The notes: a model not told the origin generated them from the sequence alone. Counted from the first letter of the stretch, positions 7,049-17,497 are shown. The stretch is 64,000 bases of DNA from an uncultured Roseburia sp. (GCA_947647505.1 CANSKO010000004.1:94164-158163), one strand, 5' to 3'. Made by a program: numbers and translations.

Positions 7049-10000
7049 ATGTACAACAAAGTTGAAACCAGTCTGAATTTTGTGGATCGTGAAAAACAGA
7101 CGGAGAAATTCTGGAAAGAGCACGACATATTCCGAAAAAGTATGGAGAACCGCAAAGGGGGCGAGACATACACGTTTTATGACGGGCCGCCTACGGCCAA
7201 CGGCAAGCCGCATATCGGTCATGTCTTAACCCGCGTGATAAAAGATATGATTCCGAGATATCAGACGATGAAGGGCAAATACGTGCCGCGGAAGGCCGGA
7301 TGGGATACGCATGGGCTTCCGGTTGAGCTGGAAGTGGAAAAGCTTTTGGGATTAAACGGAAAAGAGCAGATCGAGGCGTACGGAATGGAGCCCTTTCTTG
7401 AAAAATGCAAGGAATCCGTATGGAAATACAAAGGAATGTGGGAAGACTTTTCCGGAACGGTTGGCTTCTGGGCGGATATGGACGATCCGTATGTGACGTA
7501 TCACGATGATTTTATCGAATCGGAATGGTGGGCGTTAAAACAGATCTGGGATAAAAAACTCTTATATAAAGGCTTTAAAATTGTGCCGTACTGTCCGCGC
7601 TGCGGCACGCCGCTGTCGTCGCAGGAAGTGGCGCAGGGGTATCAGACGGTAAAGGAACGCTCCGCCATCGTACGGTTTTCCGTTGTCGGGGAAGACGCGT
7701 ATTTTCTGGCGTGGACGACGACGCCGTGGACGCTGCCAAGCAACGTCGCGCTCTGCGTCAATCCGGATGAGACGTACTGCAAGGTGAAGGCGGCGGACGG
7801 AAATACGTATTATCTGGCGGAAGCGCTTTTAGAGAAGGCGCTTGGCGTTTTGAAGAAAAAAGAAGAGGGCGCCGCGGCATACGAGGTTCTGGAAACGTAT
7901 CGGGGAAAAGACCTTGAATATAAGGCGTATGAGCCGCTGTTTTCCTTTGCGGACGAGATCATTGCCAGACAGCGCAAAAAGGCGCATTACATCACGTGCG
8001 ACAGCTATGTTACGATGACGGACGGAACGGGAATCGTGCATATTGCGCCGGCGTTTGGCGAGGATGACGCCAACGTGGGCAGGAAGTATGATCTGCCGTT
8101 CGTACAGCTTGTCAATGGCAAAGGCGAAATGACGGAAGAGACGAATTATGCGGGCGTGTTTGTGAAAAAAGCGGACCCGATGGTGCTTGCAGAGCTGAAG
8201 GAGAAGGGGCTGTTATTTGACGCGCCTGAATTTGAGCATGACTATCCGCATTGCTGGAGATGCGATACGCCGCTGATCTATTATGCGAGAGAATCCTGGT
8301 TCATCAAAATGACGGCTGTCAAAGAAGATCTGATTCGCAACAATAACACGGTCAACTGGATTCCGGAATCCATTGGAAAGGGCCGGTTTGGAGACTGGCT
8401 GTCGAATATTCAGGACTGGGGCATATCCCGCAACCGTTACTGGGGCACGCCGCTGAATGTATGGGAGTGTGAATGCGGTCGCCAGGAATGCATCGGAAGC
8501 CGCGCCGAGCTTGCGGAAAAAAGCGGAAATCCGGAAGCCGCAGGCGTAGAGCTGCATCGTCCGTATATTGACGAGGTGACGATGCCATGTCCGGACTGCG
8601 GGAAGATCATGCGCCGCGTGCCGGAGGTCATTGACTGCTGGTTCGATTCCGGCGCGATGCCGTTTGCGCAGCACCATTATCCGTTTGAGAATGAAGAGCT
8701 TTTTAAGCAGCAGTTTCCGGCGCAGTTCATTTCAGAAGCCGTTGATCAGACGCGCGGCTGGTTCTACTCCCTGATGGCCGAATCGACGCTTCTGTTCAAC
8801 CGTTCGCCCTATGAAAACGTCATCGTGCTTGGACATGTGCAGGATGAGAAGGGGCAGAAGATGAGCAAGTCGAAGGGCAATGCGATCGACCCGTTTGAAG
8901 CGCTGGAAAAATACGGCGCGGATGCGATTCGCTGGTATTTTTACATCAATTCGGCGCCGTGGCTTCCGAATCGTTTCCACGGCGGCGCAGTGCAGGAGGG
9001 CCAGCGTAAATTTATGGGGACGCTCTGGAATACGTATGCGTTTTTTGTGCTGTATGCCAATATCGACGCGTTTGACGCGTCAAAATATGCGCTGGAATAC
9101 GAAAAGCTGTCGGTTATGGACCGTTGGCTGCTGTCCAGATTAAACAGTCTGATTGACGACGTGGACAGAAATCTGGGCAGCTATCGGATTCCGGAAGCGG
9201 CACGGGCGCTGGATCATTTTGTAGATGAGATGAGCAACTGGTATGTCAGAAGGAGCAGGGAGCGCTTTTGGGCAAAGGGCATGGAACAGGATAAAATCAA
9301 TGCCTATATGACATTATATACGGCGCTTGTTACCGTTGCGAAATGCGCGGCGCCAATGATTCCGTTTCTGTCGGAGGACATCTACCGGAATTTAGTGTGC
9401 AGTATAGAGCGGAACGCGCCGGAGAGCGTGCATCTGTGCGATTTCCCCGCGGCGGATGCGGATAAGATCGACAAAGAGCTGGAAAAACATATGGACGCCG
9501 TTTTAAACCTTGTCGTGATGGGGCGCGCATGCCGGAATACGGCGAATATCAAGAACCGCCAGCCAATTGGAACGATGTATGTGAAGGCGCCGTATGATCT
9601 GCCGGAGCTGTATGTCAGAATTATCGAAGAGGAGCTGAATGTAAAAAAAGTGATCTTCACAGACGACGTCAGCGCGTTTACGACCTATGCGCTGAAGCCG
9701 CAGCTGCGTACCGTTGGGCCAAAATATGGAAAATATCTGGGGCAGATCCGGCAGACGTTATCCGATCTGGACGGCAATGCGGCGATGGCGGAACTTCGCT
9801 CTTCGGGTATGCTGAAACTTGACAGTATCAGCAGTGACGTTGTATTATTAGAAGAGGATCTTCTTATTACCATGACGCAGACAGAGGGTTATGTGACGGA
9901 GGGCAATAATGAAGTGACGGTCATATTGGATACGCGTCTGACGGAATCGCTGATCGAGGAAGGATACGTTCGCGAGCTGATGAGCAAAATTCAGACGATG

Positions 10001-10210
10001 CGCAAGGAAGCCGGCTTTGAAGTGACGGATCAAATTGCGCTTTCCTGTCGGTCCGATGGAAAAGCCGCCAGGATTCTTAAGAAGAACCGGGAAGTGATTC
10101 AGCAGGAGGCGCTTGCGCCGGAGATGACGGATAAAGCGCTGGGCGGCTATGAGAAGGAATGGAATATCAACGGAGAATCCATCGTTCTGGAAGTGAAAAA
10201 ACTGGTATGA
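7049..10210 (+). CDS. ileS: Isoleucyl-tRNA synthetase
   Basis: Class I synthetase that charges tRNA-Ile. The 1053-residue protein has HIGH at 55-58 and KMSKS at 604-608, an editing (CP1) domain with the AWTTTPWTLPSN motif, and an anticodon-binding C-terminal region. The length and N-terminal sequence (DGPPTANGKPHIGH, GWDTHGLPVE) fit the longer, eukaryote-like IleRS class. That class includes the enzymes with low mupirocin sensitivity; the classification is inferred from sequence style. The frame is open further upstream to 6923, but ATG 7049 is chosen because CAGGAGG precedes it and it gives the family start MYNKVETSLNF. The promoter and leader hairpin lie directly upstream; glgP follows. Confidence 0.95.
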   Translation: MYNKVETSLNFVDREKQTEKFWKEHDIFRKSMENRKGGETYTFYDGPPTANGKPHIGHVLTRVIKDMIPRYQTMKGKYVPRKAGWDTHGLPVELEVEKLLGLNGKEQIEAYGMEPFLEKCKESVWKYKGMWEDFSGTVGFWADMDDPYVTYHDDFIESEWWALKQIWDKKLLYKGFKIVPYCPRCGTPLSSQEVAQGYQTVKERSAIVRFSVVGEDAYFLAWTTTPWTLPSNVALCVNPDETYCKVKAADGNTYYLAEALLEKALGVLKKKEEGAAAYEVLETYRGKDLEYKAYEPLFSFADEIIARQRKKAHYITCDSYVTMTDGTGIVHIAPAFGEDDANVGRKYDLPFVQLVNGKGEMTEETNYAGVFVKKADPMVLAELKEKGLLFDAPEFEHDYPHCWRCDTPLIYYARESWFIKMTAVKEDLIRNNNTVNWIPESIGKGRFGDWLSNIQDWGISRNRYWGTPLNVWECECGRQECIGSRAELAEKSGNPEAAGVELHRPYIDEVTMPCPDCGKIMRRVPEVIDCWFDSGAMPFAQHHYPFENEELFKQQFPAQFISEAVDQTRGWFYSLMAESTLLFNRSPYENVIVLGHVQDEKGQKMSKSKGNAIDPFEALEKYGADAIRWYFYINSAPWLPNRFHGGAVQEGQRKFMGTLWNTYAFFVLYANIDAFDASKYALEYEKLSVMDRWLLSRLNSLIDDVDRNLGSYRIPEAARALDHFVDEMSNWYVRRSRERFWAKGMEQDKINAYMTLYTALVTVAKCAAPMIPFLSEDIYRNLVCSIERNAPESVHLCDFPAADADKIDKELEKHMDAVLNLVVMGRACRNTANIKNRQPIGTMYVKAPYDLPELYVRIIEEELNVKKVIFTDDVSAFTTYALKPQLRTVGPKYGKYLGQIRQTLSDLDGNAAMAELRSSGMLKLDSISSDVVLLEEDLLITMTQTEGYVTEGNNEVTVILDTRLTESLIEEGYVRELMSKIQTMRKEAGFEVTDQIALSCRSDGKAARILKKNREVIQQEALAPEMTDKALGGYEKEWNINGESIVLEVKKLV

Positions 10211-10245
10211 CAAAGCGATACAACGGCCAAGAAGGAGGAACTTAC

Positions 10246-12708
10246 TTGAAAAAGGAATTATTTGACAAGGAACAGTTTAAAAAAGAGGTAAAAGACCACG
10301 TCAGGACGCTTTACCGCAAGACATTGGAAGAGGCAAATCAGCAGGAGATCTTTCAGGCGGTATCTTATGCGGTAAAAGACGTTATCATCAATCAGTGGAT
10401 GGAAACGCAGCAGAGCATGAAGAACAAAGACCCGAAAGTCGTTTATTATATGTCCATGGAATTTCTGATGGGGCGGGCGCTTGGCAATAATCTGATTAAT
10501 CTGACGACCTATCAGGCAGTGGCGGAAGCGCTGCAGGAAATGGGACTGGATTTGAATGCAATCGAAGATCAGGAGCCGGACCCGGCGCTTGGCAACGGCG
10601 GACTTGGACGGCTTGCGGCATGCTTCATGGAGTCATTGTCTACGCTTGGATATGCGGCATATGGCTGCGGCATCCGCTATCGCTATGGCATGTTCCGCCA
10701 GAAAATCGAAGACGGATTTCAGATGGAAGCGCCGGATAACTGGTTAAAAGACGGCTATCCGTTTGAACTCAGAAGGCCGGAGTATACGTATGAAGTGAAA
10801 TTTGGCGGCTATGTCCGCGCAGTCCATGCGCCGGACGGCAGGATGAAGTTTATACAGGAGGGCTACCAGTCCGTACGCGCCGTTCCGTACGACATGCCGA
10901 TCATCGGTTATGACAACCATGTTGTGAATACGCTGATGATCTGGGACGCGGAACCGGCAGAGTGTTTTGAACTGGATTCCTTTGACAAGGGAGATTACCA
11001 TAAAGCGGTGGAGCAGGAAAATCTTGCGCGAAATCTGGTGGAGGTGCTCTATCCGAATGACAACCATATTGCGGGCAAGGAGCTGCGCTTAAAACAGCAG
11101 TATTTCTTCGTATCGGCAAGCGTGCAGCGCGCCGTTGCAAGATTTAAGAAATTGCATGACGATATTCACGATCTGCCGAAGAAAGTGGCGTTTCAGCTGA
11201 ATGATACGCATCCGACGGTAGCCGTGGCGGAGCTGATGCGGTATCTGGTGGATGAAGAAGAGTTGCAGTGGGAAGACGCATGGGACATTACGACAAAAGT
11301 CTGCGCGTATACGAATCATACGATTATGGCGGAGGCGCTTGAAAAATGGCCGATTGAAATCTTCTCAAGGCTGCTTCCGAGAATTTACCAGATCGTAGAA
11401 GAAATCAACCGCAGGTTTATTTTGCAGATTCAGCAGCGTTATCCGGGCGACAATGGCAAGGTGGAGCGCATGGCGATTATCTACAACGGACAGGTGAAGA
11501 TGGCGCATCTTGCAATTGCGGCGGGCCATTCGGTAAACGGCGTGGCAAGGCTGCACACAGAAATCTTAAAGAACCAGGAGCTGCGGGATTTCTATGAAAT
11601 GTATCCGGATAAGTTCAACAATAAGACGAACGGCATTACACAGCGGCGTTTCCTTTTGCACGGCAACCAGCTTCTGGCCGGGTGGGTGACGGACCATATC
11701 GGGGAAGACTGGATTACGGATTTAAGCAAAATCAAAAAAGTGGCGCTGTATGCAGAGGATGAGAAAGCGCAGCATGAATTTATGAACATCAAATACCAGA
11801 ATAAGCTGCGCCTTGCAAAATATATCAAAGAGCACAATGGCATTGACGTGGATCCGCGTTCCATTTTTGACGTGCAGGTAAAGCGTCTGCATGAGTATAA
11901 GAGACAGCTTTTAAATATACTGCATATTATGTATCTGTACAATGAGCTGAAGGAGCATCCGGATCGTGAATTTTATCCGAGGACGTTTATTTTTGGCGCG
12001 AAGGCGGCGGCCGGATATAAAATCGCAAAACTGACGATCAAGCTGATTAACAGCGTGGCAAATGTAATCAACAACGATAAGAGCATCAACGGAAAAATTA
12101 AAGTGGTGTTTATTGAAGATTATCGCGTATCGAATGCAGAATGGATCTTTGCGGCGGCCGACGTCAGCGAGCAGATTTCGACGGCGAGCAAGGAAGCGTC
12201 CGGCACAGGCAACATGAAATTCATGTTAAACGGCGCGGTAACGATTGGCACGATGGACGGCGCCAATGTGGAGATGTTGGAAGAAGTGGGCAAGGAGAAC
12301 ATGTTTATTTTTGGCATGAGCTCCGACGAAGTGATTGCCCATGAGAAGAACAGAGACTACAATCCAATGCAGATTTTCAATAACGATCAGGAGATCCGTA
12401 AGGTTCTGATGCAGCTGATCAATGGATTTTATTCTCCGCAGAACAGCGAGCTGTTCCGGGAACTGTATAATTCGCTGTTAAATACGCAGAGCAGCCGGTA
12501 TGCCGATACGTATTTCATACTTGCGGATTTCCATTCTTATGCGCAGGCGCAGAGGGATGTGGAGGAAGCGTATCGGGATGAAAAGCGATGGGCGAAAATG
12601 GCGATGCTGAATACGGCATGTGCCGGGAAGTTTTCTTCCGACCGCACGATTCAGGAATATGTGGATGAAATCTGGCATTTGGATAAGCTTATCGTAGATA
12701 AACTGTAA
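10246..12708 (+). CDS. glgP: Glycogen/alpha-glucan phosphorylase (TTG start)
   Basis: PLP enzyme releasing glucose 1-phosphate from glycogen or maltodextrin. The 820-residue protein has the GT35 layout, with ALGNGGLGRLAACF in the N-terminal domain, QLNDTHPT in the middle and the cofactor site EASGTGNMKF with PLP-binding Lys658. The frame is open to 10159, inside ileS, but TTG 10246 is chosen because AAGGAGG ends seven bases earlier and the next residues (KKELFDKEQF) begin the conserved part. It follows ileS by 35 bases, so read-through from ileS is likely. No other glycogen gene is adjacent. Confidence 0.95.
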   Translation: MKKELFDKEQFKKEVKDHVRTLYRKTLEEANQQEIFQAVSYAVKDVIINQWMETQQSMKNKDPKVVYYMSMEFLMGRALGNNLINLTTYQAVAEALQEMGLDLNAIEDQEPDPALGNGGLGRLAACFMESLSTLGYAAYGCGIRYRYGMFRQKIEDGFQMEAPDNWLKDGYPFELRRPEYTYEVKFGGYVRAVHAPDGRMKFIQEGYQSVRAVPYDMPIIGYDNHVVNTLMIWDAEPAECFELDSFDKGDYHKAVEQENLARNLVEVLYPNDNHIAGKELRLKQQYFFVSASVQRAVARFKKLHDDIHDLPKKVAFQLNDTHPTVAVAELMRYLVDEEELQWEDAWDITTKVCAYTNHTIMAEALEKWPIEIFSRLLPRIYQIVEEINRRFILQIQQRYPGDNGKVERMAIIYNGQVKMAHLAIAAGHSVNGVARLHTEILKNQELRDFYEMYPDKFNNKTNGITQRRFLLHGNQLLAGWVTDHIGEDWITDLSKIKKVALYAEDEKAQHEFMNIKYQNKLRLAKYIKEHNGIDVDPRSIFDVQVKRLHEYKRQLLNILHIMYLYNELKEHPDREFYPRTFIFGAKAAAGYKIAKLTIKLINSVANVINNDKSINGKIKVVFIEDYRVSNAEWIFAAADVSEQISTASKEASGTGNMKFMLNGAVTIGTMDGANVEMLEEVGKENMFIFGMSSDEVIAHEKNRDYNPMQIFNNDQEIRKVLMQLINGFYSPQNSELFRELYNSLLNTQSSRYADTYFILADFHSYAQAQRDVEEAYRDEKRWAKMAMLNTACAGKFSSDRTIQEYVDEIWHLDKLIVDKL

Positions 12709-12727
12709 AAGAAAAGCGTTTGAACAT

Positions 12728-12772
12728 AAAAAGCGGGTGAGCAAGGGGGGTTCCTGGCTCATCAGGCTTTTT
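12728..12772 (+). terminator. Intrinsic terminator after glgP
   Basis: AAAAAGC pairs with GCTTTTT and TGAGC with GCTCA around a G-rich loop, ending in a T-rich run. It lies between glgP and the next gene and argues against using the longer open frame of that gene. Confidence 0.65.
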
Positions 12773-12805
12773 ATTTCAAATAAAAAAATCAGGAAGGAGA
12801 AGGGA

Positions 12806-15800
12806 ATGGGAAATGTAGTAAAAAAAGGAATCTGCCTGTTACTGGCATGCATGCTGGCGCTGCCGCTGCATAGTCTGGACGTGCATGCGGCGGATGCGAA
12901 CGAGGATATCGTGGATGTGCTTGAAGTGACAGAGAGGGATGCGATTCAGAACAATTATTTTTCGTATACGTCATATTTTGGCAAAGACTGGACCGTCAAT
13001 GCCAGCGAGGCGTATATCGACCTCGGCAGTTCGGATGAGAGAGCCGGTGAGTGCTATTACGAGATCCATTTTAAGGGAAGCGGAATTGAGGTGCTTGCGA
13101 CAAAGGCGTCGACGCATGGAAAGGTAGCGTTTTCCGTTGACGGCGGGGAAGAGACGGTAGTGGATCTGTACTACAATGGCAACCGCGTTACCGAGACGGT
13201 ATATTCCGTAAGCGGTCTGGCGGAAGGGGAGCATACGTTAAAAGCCGTGACGCAGAAGGAAAAGAGCGGCAGCAAGATTGTCAATCAGGTAGCGGGCGCA
13301 AAAATTACGCATAAGCCGTATACGGGCGGCACGCCGAATCTTGGCGGCACGATTGCGGATACAAATATGCAGTATACCAAAAGCAGCTACGGTGCGGTTG
13401 CGGCGCAGAATACAAATTCTGCAAGGCTGTCGGCATGGAAAAATGATAAGGCAGTCAGCGAAATCGTACTGTACTCCAAAAATTGCAGTCTGGATAATGT
13501 CAGCATAACGGCCGGCGATCTGACGGGCAGCGGCGGCACGATTCCTGCAGATCAGGTAAAGACGACGTTCATTAAGACGACAAAAGCGTATAATGGAGCC
13601 TACCTCGGATATGGCGATCCAAACAGGGCATATCCGGAAGATAATGGAACGAATCGAAGCGAAGCTTCTGATATTTTGTATCAGGAGGGCGGCGCGGTAG
13701 ACATCGGCTGGAACAGTGTACAGCCCGTCTGGGTGGAATTTAACGTTCCGGAAGATACGAAAGAAGGCGTATATACCGGAAGCCTGACGGCGACGGCGGA
13801 CGGCATTGAACAGCCGCTGACGTTTACTTATACACTGACGGTACAGAACATGACATTGCCGTCTGCGGATACATATAAGGATACGTTTGACATAGAACTG
13901 TGGCAGTATCCGTACAGCAGCGCGGAATATTACGATGTGGAGCCGTTTTCTGAAAAACATTTAAAGAGCATGGAGTCTTCCATGCAGATTTATAAGGAAA
14001 TGGGCGGACATGCGATTACAGCGTCAATCGTAGAGGAAGCATGGAACGGACAGACATACAGCAAGAATGACATTCATTATCCGTCTATGGTGAAATGGAC
14101 GAAGAGCGGAGACGGATTTACATACGATTACACAGATTTTGATAAATGGGTGGAATTCTGCAAGGAACTTGGAATCGGCGATAAAATCGTGCTTTACAGC
14201 ATTGCGCCGTGGCATAATTCGTTTACCTACTGGGAAAACGGAACAATGAAAAAAGAAGCCTTTACGGCGGGAAGCGACAGGTATAAAGCAGTATGGAAGG
14301 ATTTTCTGGAAGATCTGATCGCGCATCTGGAGGAAAAGGGCTGGTTTGAAGAGGCCTATATCGGAATTGACGAAAGAGGATTCAGCGCGGCGGCGTTTGA
14401 CGTGATCGACTCCGTCACAAACAGCCAGGGTGAAAGCCTGAAAACGGCGGGCGCGATGGATGCGGTTGGAAGCAAGAGAGAGCTTGCCATGCGCGTGGAT
14501 GATCTGAACGTGGGAGACAACGCGGCGGCAGCGCATGCGGATGAGTTTGCGCAGCTTCTGGCAGACAGGAAAGCGGCGGGGCTTCGGACGACGCTGTATT
14601 CCTGCACAGAGCATAAGCCGGGTAATTTTACGTTGAGCGCGCCCGGGGAAAGCTACTGGTCGATTATGAATGCGGCAAAAGAGGGCACGACGGGATTTTT
14701 GCGCTGGGCATACGACGCATGGGTGGAAGATCCGCTGCGGGATACGACGCATAATGCATTTGAGGCGGGAGACTGCTTCCTGATTTATCCGGATGAGAAG
14801 GACGCCGCAAATCCGACAAGCAAGCGTTCTGTGCGTCTGGAAAAGATGGCGGAGGCCATCCGGGACGTGAACAAGCTGATTGTTTTGAAACAGGAAGCGC
14901 CGGAACTGAGCGGAGAAATCGAACGGTTATATGAAGCGATTACGATAAGCGCAAGCACGGGCAGAACGTATCTGACCGATCAGGAAAAGACGCGCGTGGC
15001 GCAGGAGGTGTCTGCATTCCAGAAAGGCGTATCGGATCTTACGAGCCAGTATCTTGCGTCAACCGGCGACGGACTGCACGTCCTGCAGTCGGAAAAAGAG
15101 CTTAAGGTAGGAGAATCCTGGGAGATTCCGGTTAAGCTGAGCAGCGACAAAGAAGACAAGACGATTATTTATAAGTCGGAAGATACGTCCGTTGCTTCCG
15201 TAGATGCAAGAGGAAACGTTACGGCAAGGGCGGAAGGCAGCACGACGATTAAGCTGAAGAACAAGGCGAGCGGCTATGCGGCTATCGTAACGATTACCGT
15301 AGTGAAAAAAGAGCTGAATCTGAGCAATAAACTGACGGAATACAAATTGCCGGAGAATTATCTGTCTGATGTTGCAAAAGGTGAGAGCACAGATTCACGT
15401 CATTACCTTGGGCAGCCGGATATGGTGATGCTCGACGACGAGGAGACGTTAATTACGGCTTATCCGACCGGGCATGGCATTGGTTCCATTGAGATGAGCG
15501 TCAGCCGCGACGGTGGAGAGAGCTGGGCGGTAAAAGAAGATATTCCGGAGTCCTGGTCCCGTTCCCGTGAGACGCCAACGATGTACAAACTGGATTTTAC
15601 AAACGGAGATCGGAAGCTAATCCTGATCAGCGGACGGCCGTCATGGGGCGATTCCGGAGCTGTTGGCGGATGGGATACCTCGATATCGGAAGATGGCGGC
15701 GAGACGTGGAGTGAATACAAAAGATTCCATGAGACGTTGCCGGGCGGCGGAGGCAATTATTCGGTTGTTGCGATGGCGAGCTTGATTCAGATGCGCGACG

Positions 15801-17425
15801 AAGACGGAAATCCCATAGACAAATGGATGGGTGTGTATCATGATCTGAGTTACGTCAATTACAAAACATATCTGACGTTTGACGAAAACGGGGAAGAGCA
15901 GTGGACGGCGCCGGAGCGGTATTTGAGTGAATACAGGAACTGGGAGAGCACGTGCCAGATCTGTGAAGTCGGACTGTTCCGTTCGCCGGATGGAAAGCGG
16001 ATCGTCGGCCTGGCGAGAAGTCAGTCGCATAACAACCTTTCGACGATGTTTTATTCAGATGATGAAGGCGAGACCTGGAGCGAACCGGTTTATCTGCCGG
16101 GATCTCTGGCAGGAGAGCGGCATAAGATTTTGTATGATCCAACGGACCCGGAAGGCCAGAGGGTTGTGATTCCGTTCCGTGAAATCAAATATGATTTAAA
16201 CGGTAACAATCAGTTCGACGGAGGTGCGGACTGGCTGGCTGGCGACTGGGTTGCATGGGTTGGAACGTATGACGATATCATGAATCAGAGAGAAGGCTCA
16301 TACCGCATTCTGCTCTGCGAAGACTGGTCGGCAAACGCCAAGTCCGGCGATACGGGATACACTGGTTTTGTCGTAAAATCAGACGGCACGTTTATTATGG
16401 ATACGTATGGGCACTGGGACAAAGAATATTCGGAAAGCCTGCCGAATTACAATGTGCATAACGACTGGTGCTGGATCAAGCAGGCAAAATTTAAGCTTTC
16501 GGATCTGGATGAGAGCATTGTTCCGGACTTGCAGGAAAAGCTTGGAAAAGAGCTTGAAAAAGTTCCGGCAGAGGAAGACAGCTCTTTATATACAAGAACC
16601 AGCTGGAGAGATTACAAGACGGCTCTGGAAGAAGCGAAGCGAGTGCAGAGTGCGACAGAGACGACGCAGGATGAATGCAATACCGTATTGGCGGCATTGC
16701 GGGCGGCGTATCAGGCGCTTGTTGTAAGGGGAGCGGATACGATTGATGAGCCGGATCAGCCGGGACCGGACGAACCGGGACCAGATGAACCGGAAAATCC
16801 AACACCGGAAAATCCAACGCCGGAAAATCCGACGCCGGAGGAACCGAAGCCAGATCAGCCAGGAGGGGGCAATCAGCCTTCCGGCGACGGAACGCCAGCG
16901 CCGCAGCCACAGCCGGGACAGGATAACCAGATTACGGAAGGCGCGGTTTATCCGGTCGGAGATTTTGACTATCAGGTAATCAGCAATACGGATCTGACGG
17001 TAGCGTTTGTAAAAACCCGCAATGTAAATCTGAAAAAGATCGTAGTGGGCGATACGGTTCCACTTGGAGGAAAGACATATAAAATCACGTCGATTGCAGC
17101 GTCTGCGTTTAAAAACTGCAAGAAAGCGACAAGCGCGGTGATTGGTAAGAATGTCGTAACGATCGGAGCCAGCGCGTTTGAAGGCTGTAAGAAGCTGAAG
17201 AAAGTAACGATTCACAGCACGCAGCTGCAGAAAATCGGGAAAAAGGCATTCAAAAACTGTAAGAAGCTGAAATCCATTATCATAAAGAGCAAATCGCTTA
17301 AGACGGTAGAAAAAGATGCATTTAAGGGCATGCCCAAAAATGCGAAAATTAAAGCGCCTGCCGCGAAGAAAAAAGCGTATGCAAAGATTCTGGCAAAAGG
17401 TGGAAAGCAGATAAAGATTGCATAA
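12806..17425 (+). CDS. Secreted GH123-like / sialidase-fold fusion with FIVAR and BspA-type LRR C-terminus
   Basis: A 1539-residue exported protein, probably a host-glycan hydrolase. A signal peptide (about 1-30, ending DVHAA) leads into a jelly-roll-like region (30-160) and then a GH123_N/DUF4091-like region. Its VWVEFNVPEDTKEGVYTGSL segment and a later GIDER motif with Asp522-Glu523 match the catalytic Asp-Glu pair of GH123 beta-N-acetylgalactosaminidases. A Big_2-type Ig domain follows near 770-835. A sialidase-fold region has three Asp boxes: SRDGGESW near 899, SEDGGETW and SDDEGETW. It lacks an obvious FRIP motif, so neuraminidase activity is uncertain. Next come a FIVAR helical module, a Pro/Glu/Asn-rich linker and five LRR_5-type repeats. 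ATG 12806 follows AAGGAGAAGGG. No LPXTG is present. Confidence 0.85.
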   Translation: MGNVVKKGICLLLACMLALPLHSLDVHAADANEDIVDVLEVTERDAIQNNYFSYTSYFGKDWTVNASEAYIDLGSSDERAGECYYEIHFKGSGIEVLATKASTHGKVAFSVDGGEETVVDLYYNGNRVTETVYSVSGLAEGEHTLKAVTQKEKSGSKIVNQVAGAKITHKPYTGGTPNLGGTIADTNMQYTKSSYGAVAAQNTNSARLSAWKNDKAVSEIVLYSKNCSLDNVSITAGDLTGSGGTIPADQVKTTFIKTTKAYNGAYLGYGDPNRAYPEDNGTNRSEASDILYQEGGAVDIGWNSVQPVWVEFNVPEDTKEGVYTGSLTATADGIEQPLTFTYTLTVQNMTLPSADTYKDTFDIELWQYPYSSAEYYDVEPFSEKHLKSMESSMQIYKEMGGHAITASIVEEAWNGQTYSKNDIHYPSMVKWTKSGDGFTYDYTDFDKWVEFCKELGIGDKIVLYSIAPWHNSFTYWENGTMKKEAFTAGSDRYKAVWKDFLEDLIAHLEEKGWFEEAYIGIDERGFSAAAFDVIDSVTNSQGESLKTAGAMDAVGSKRELAMRVDDLNVGDNAAAAHADEFAQLLADRKAAGLRTTLYSCTEHKPGNFTLSAPGESYWSIMNAAKEGTTGFLRWAYDAWVEDPLRDTTHNAFEAGDCFLIYPDEKDAANPTSKRSVRLEKMAEAIRDVNKLIVLKQEAPELSGEIERLYEAITISASTGRTYLTDQEKTRVAQEVSAFQKGVSDLTSQYLASTGDGLHVLQSEKELKVGESWEIPVKLSSDKEDKTIIYKSEDTSVASVDARGNVTARAEGSTTIKLKNKASGYAAIVTITVVKKELNLSNKLTEYKLPENYLSDVAKGESTDSRHYLGQPDMVMLDDEETLITAYPTGHGIGSIEMSVSRDGGESWAVKEDIPESWSRSRETPTMYKLDFTNGDRKLILISGRPSWGDSGAVGGWDTSISEDGGETWSEYKRFHETLPGGGGNYSVVAMASLIQMRDEDGNPIDKWMGVYHDLSYVNYKTYLTFDENGEEQWTAPERYLSEYRNWESTCQICEVGLFRSPDGKRIVGLARSQSHNNLSTMFYSDDEGETWSEPVYLPGSLAGERHKILYDPTDPEGQRVVIPFREIKYDLNGNNQFDGGADWLAGDWVAWVGTYDDIMNQREGSYRILLCEDWSANAKSGDTGYTGFVVKSDGTFIMDTYGHWDKEYSESLPNYNVHNDWCWIKQAKFKLSDLDESIVPDLQEKLGKELEKVPAEEDSSLYTRTSWRDYKTALEEAKRVQSATETTQDECNTVLAALRAAYQALVVRGADTIDEPDQPGPDEPGPDEPENPTPENPTPENPTPEEPKPDQPGGGNQPSGDGTPAPQPQPGQDNQITEGAVYPVGDFDYQVISNTDLTVAFVKTRNVNLKKIVVGDTVPLGGKTYKITSIAASAFKNCKKATSAVIGKNVVTIGASAFEGCKKLKKVTIHSTQLQKIGKKAFKNCKKLKSIIIKSKSLKTVEKDAFKGMPKNAKIKAPAAKKKAYAKILAKGGKQIKIA
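16790..16834 (+). repeat. Three 15-bp tandem repeats encoding PENPT
   Basis: The unit CCGGAAAATCCAACA occurs three times with one or two substitutions inside a longer Pro-rich linker coding region (about 16744-16920). It separates the FIVAR module from the LRR module. Copy number may vary between strains. Confidence 0.85.
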
Positions 17426-17442
17426 AAAAGCATCACAACATG

Positions 17443-17476
17443 AAACAGCCGCACGGTTTGCCGTGCGGCTGTTTTT
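17443..17476 (+). terminator. Intrinsic terminator of the fusion glycosidase gene
   Basis: A perfect 14-bp stem (AAACAGCCGCACGG and complement) with a 4-base loop merges into a T run. It can serve both this gene and the convergent gene ending at 17498. Confidence 0.9.
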
Positions 17477-17497
17477 AAAAGAATAAGAAAATTTTGG

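Noticed and set aside
13238..14752. Minus-strand frames of about 240 residues opposite the fusion glycosidase
   Set aside because: Antisense to a continuous recognisable protein; no family resemblance.
16744..16920. CRISPR-like tandem repeats
   Set aside because: Short in-frame Pro/Glu/Asn codon repeats inside a protein linker, without spacers.
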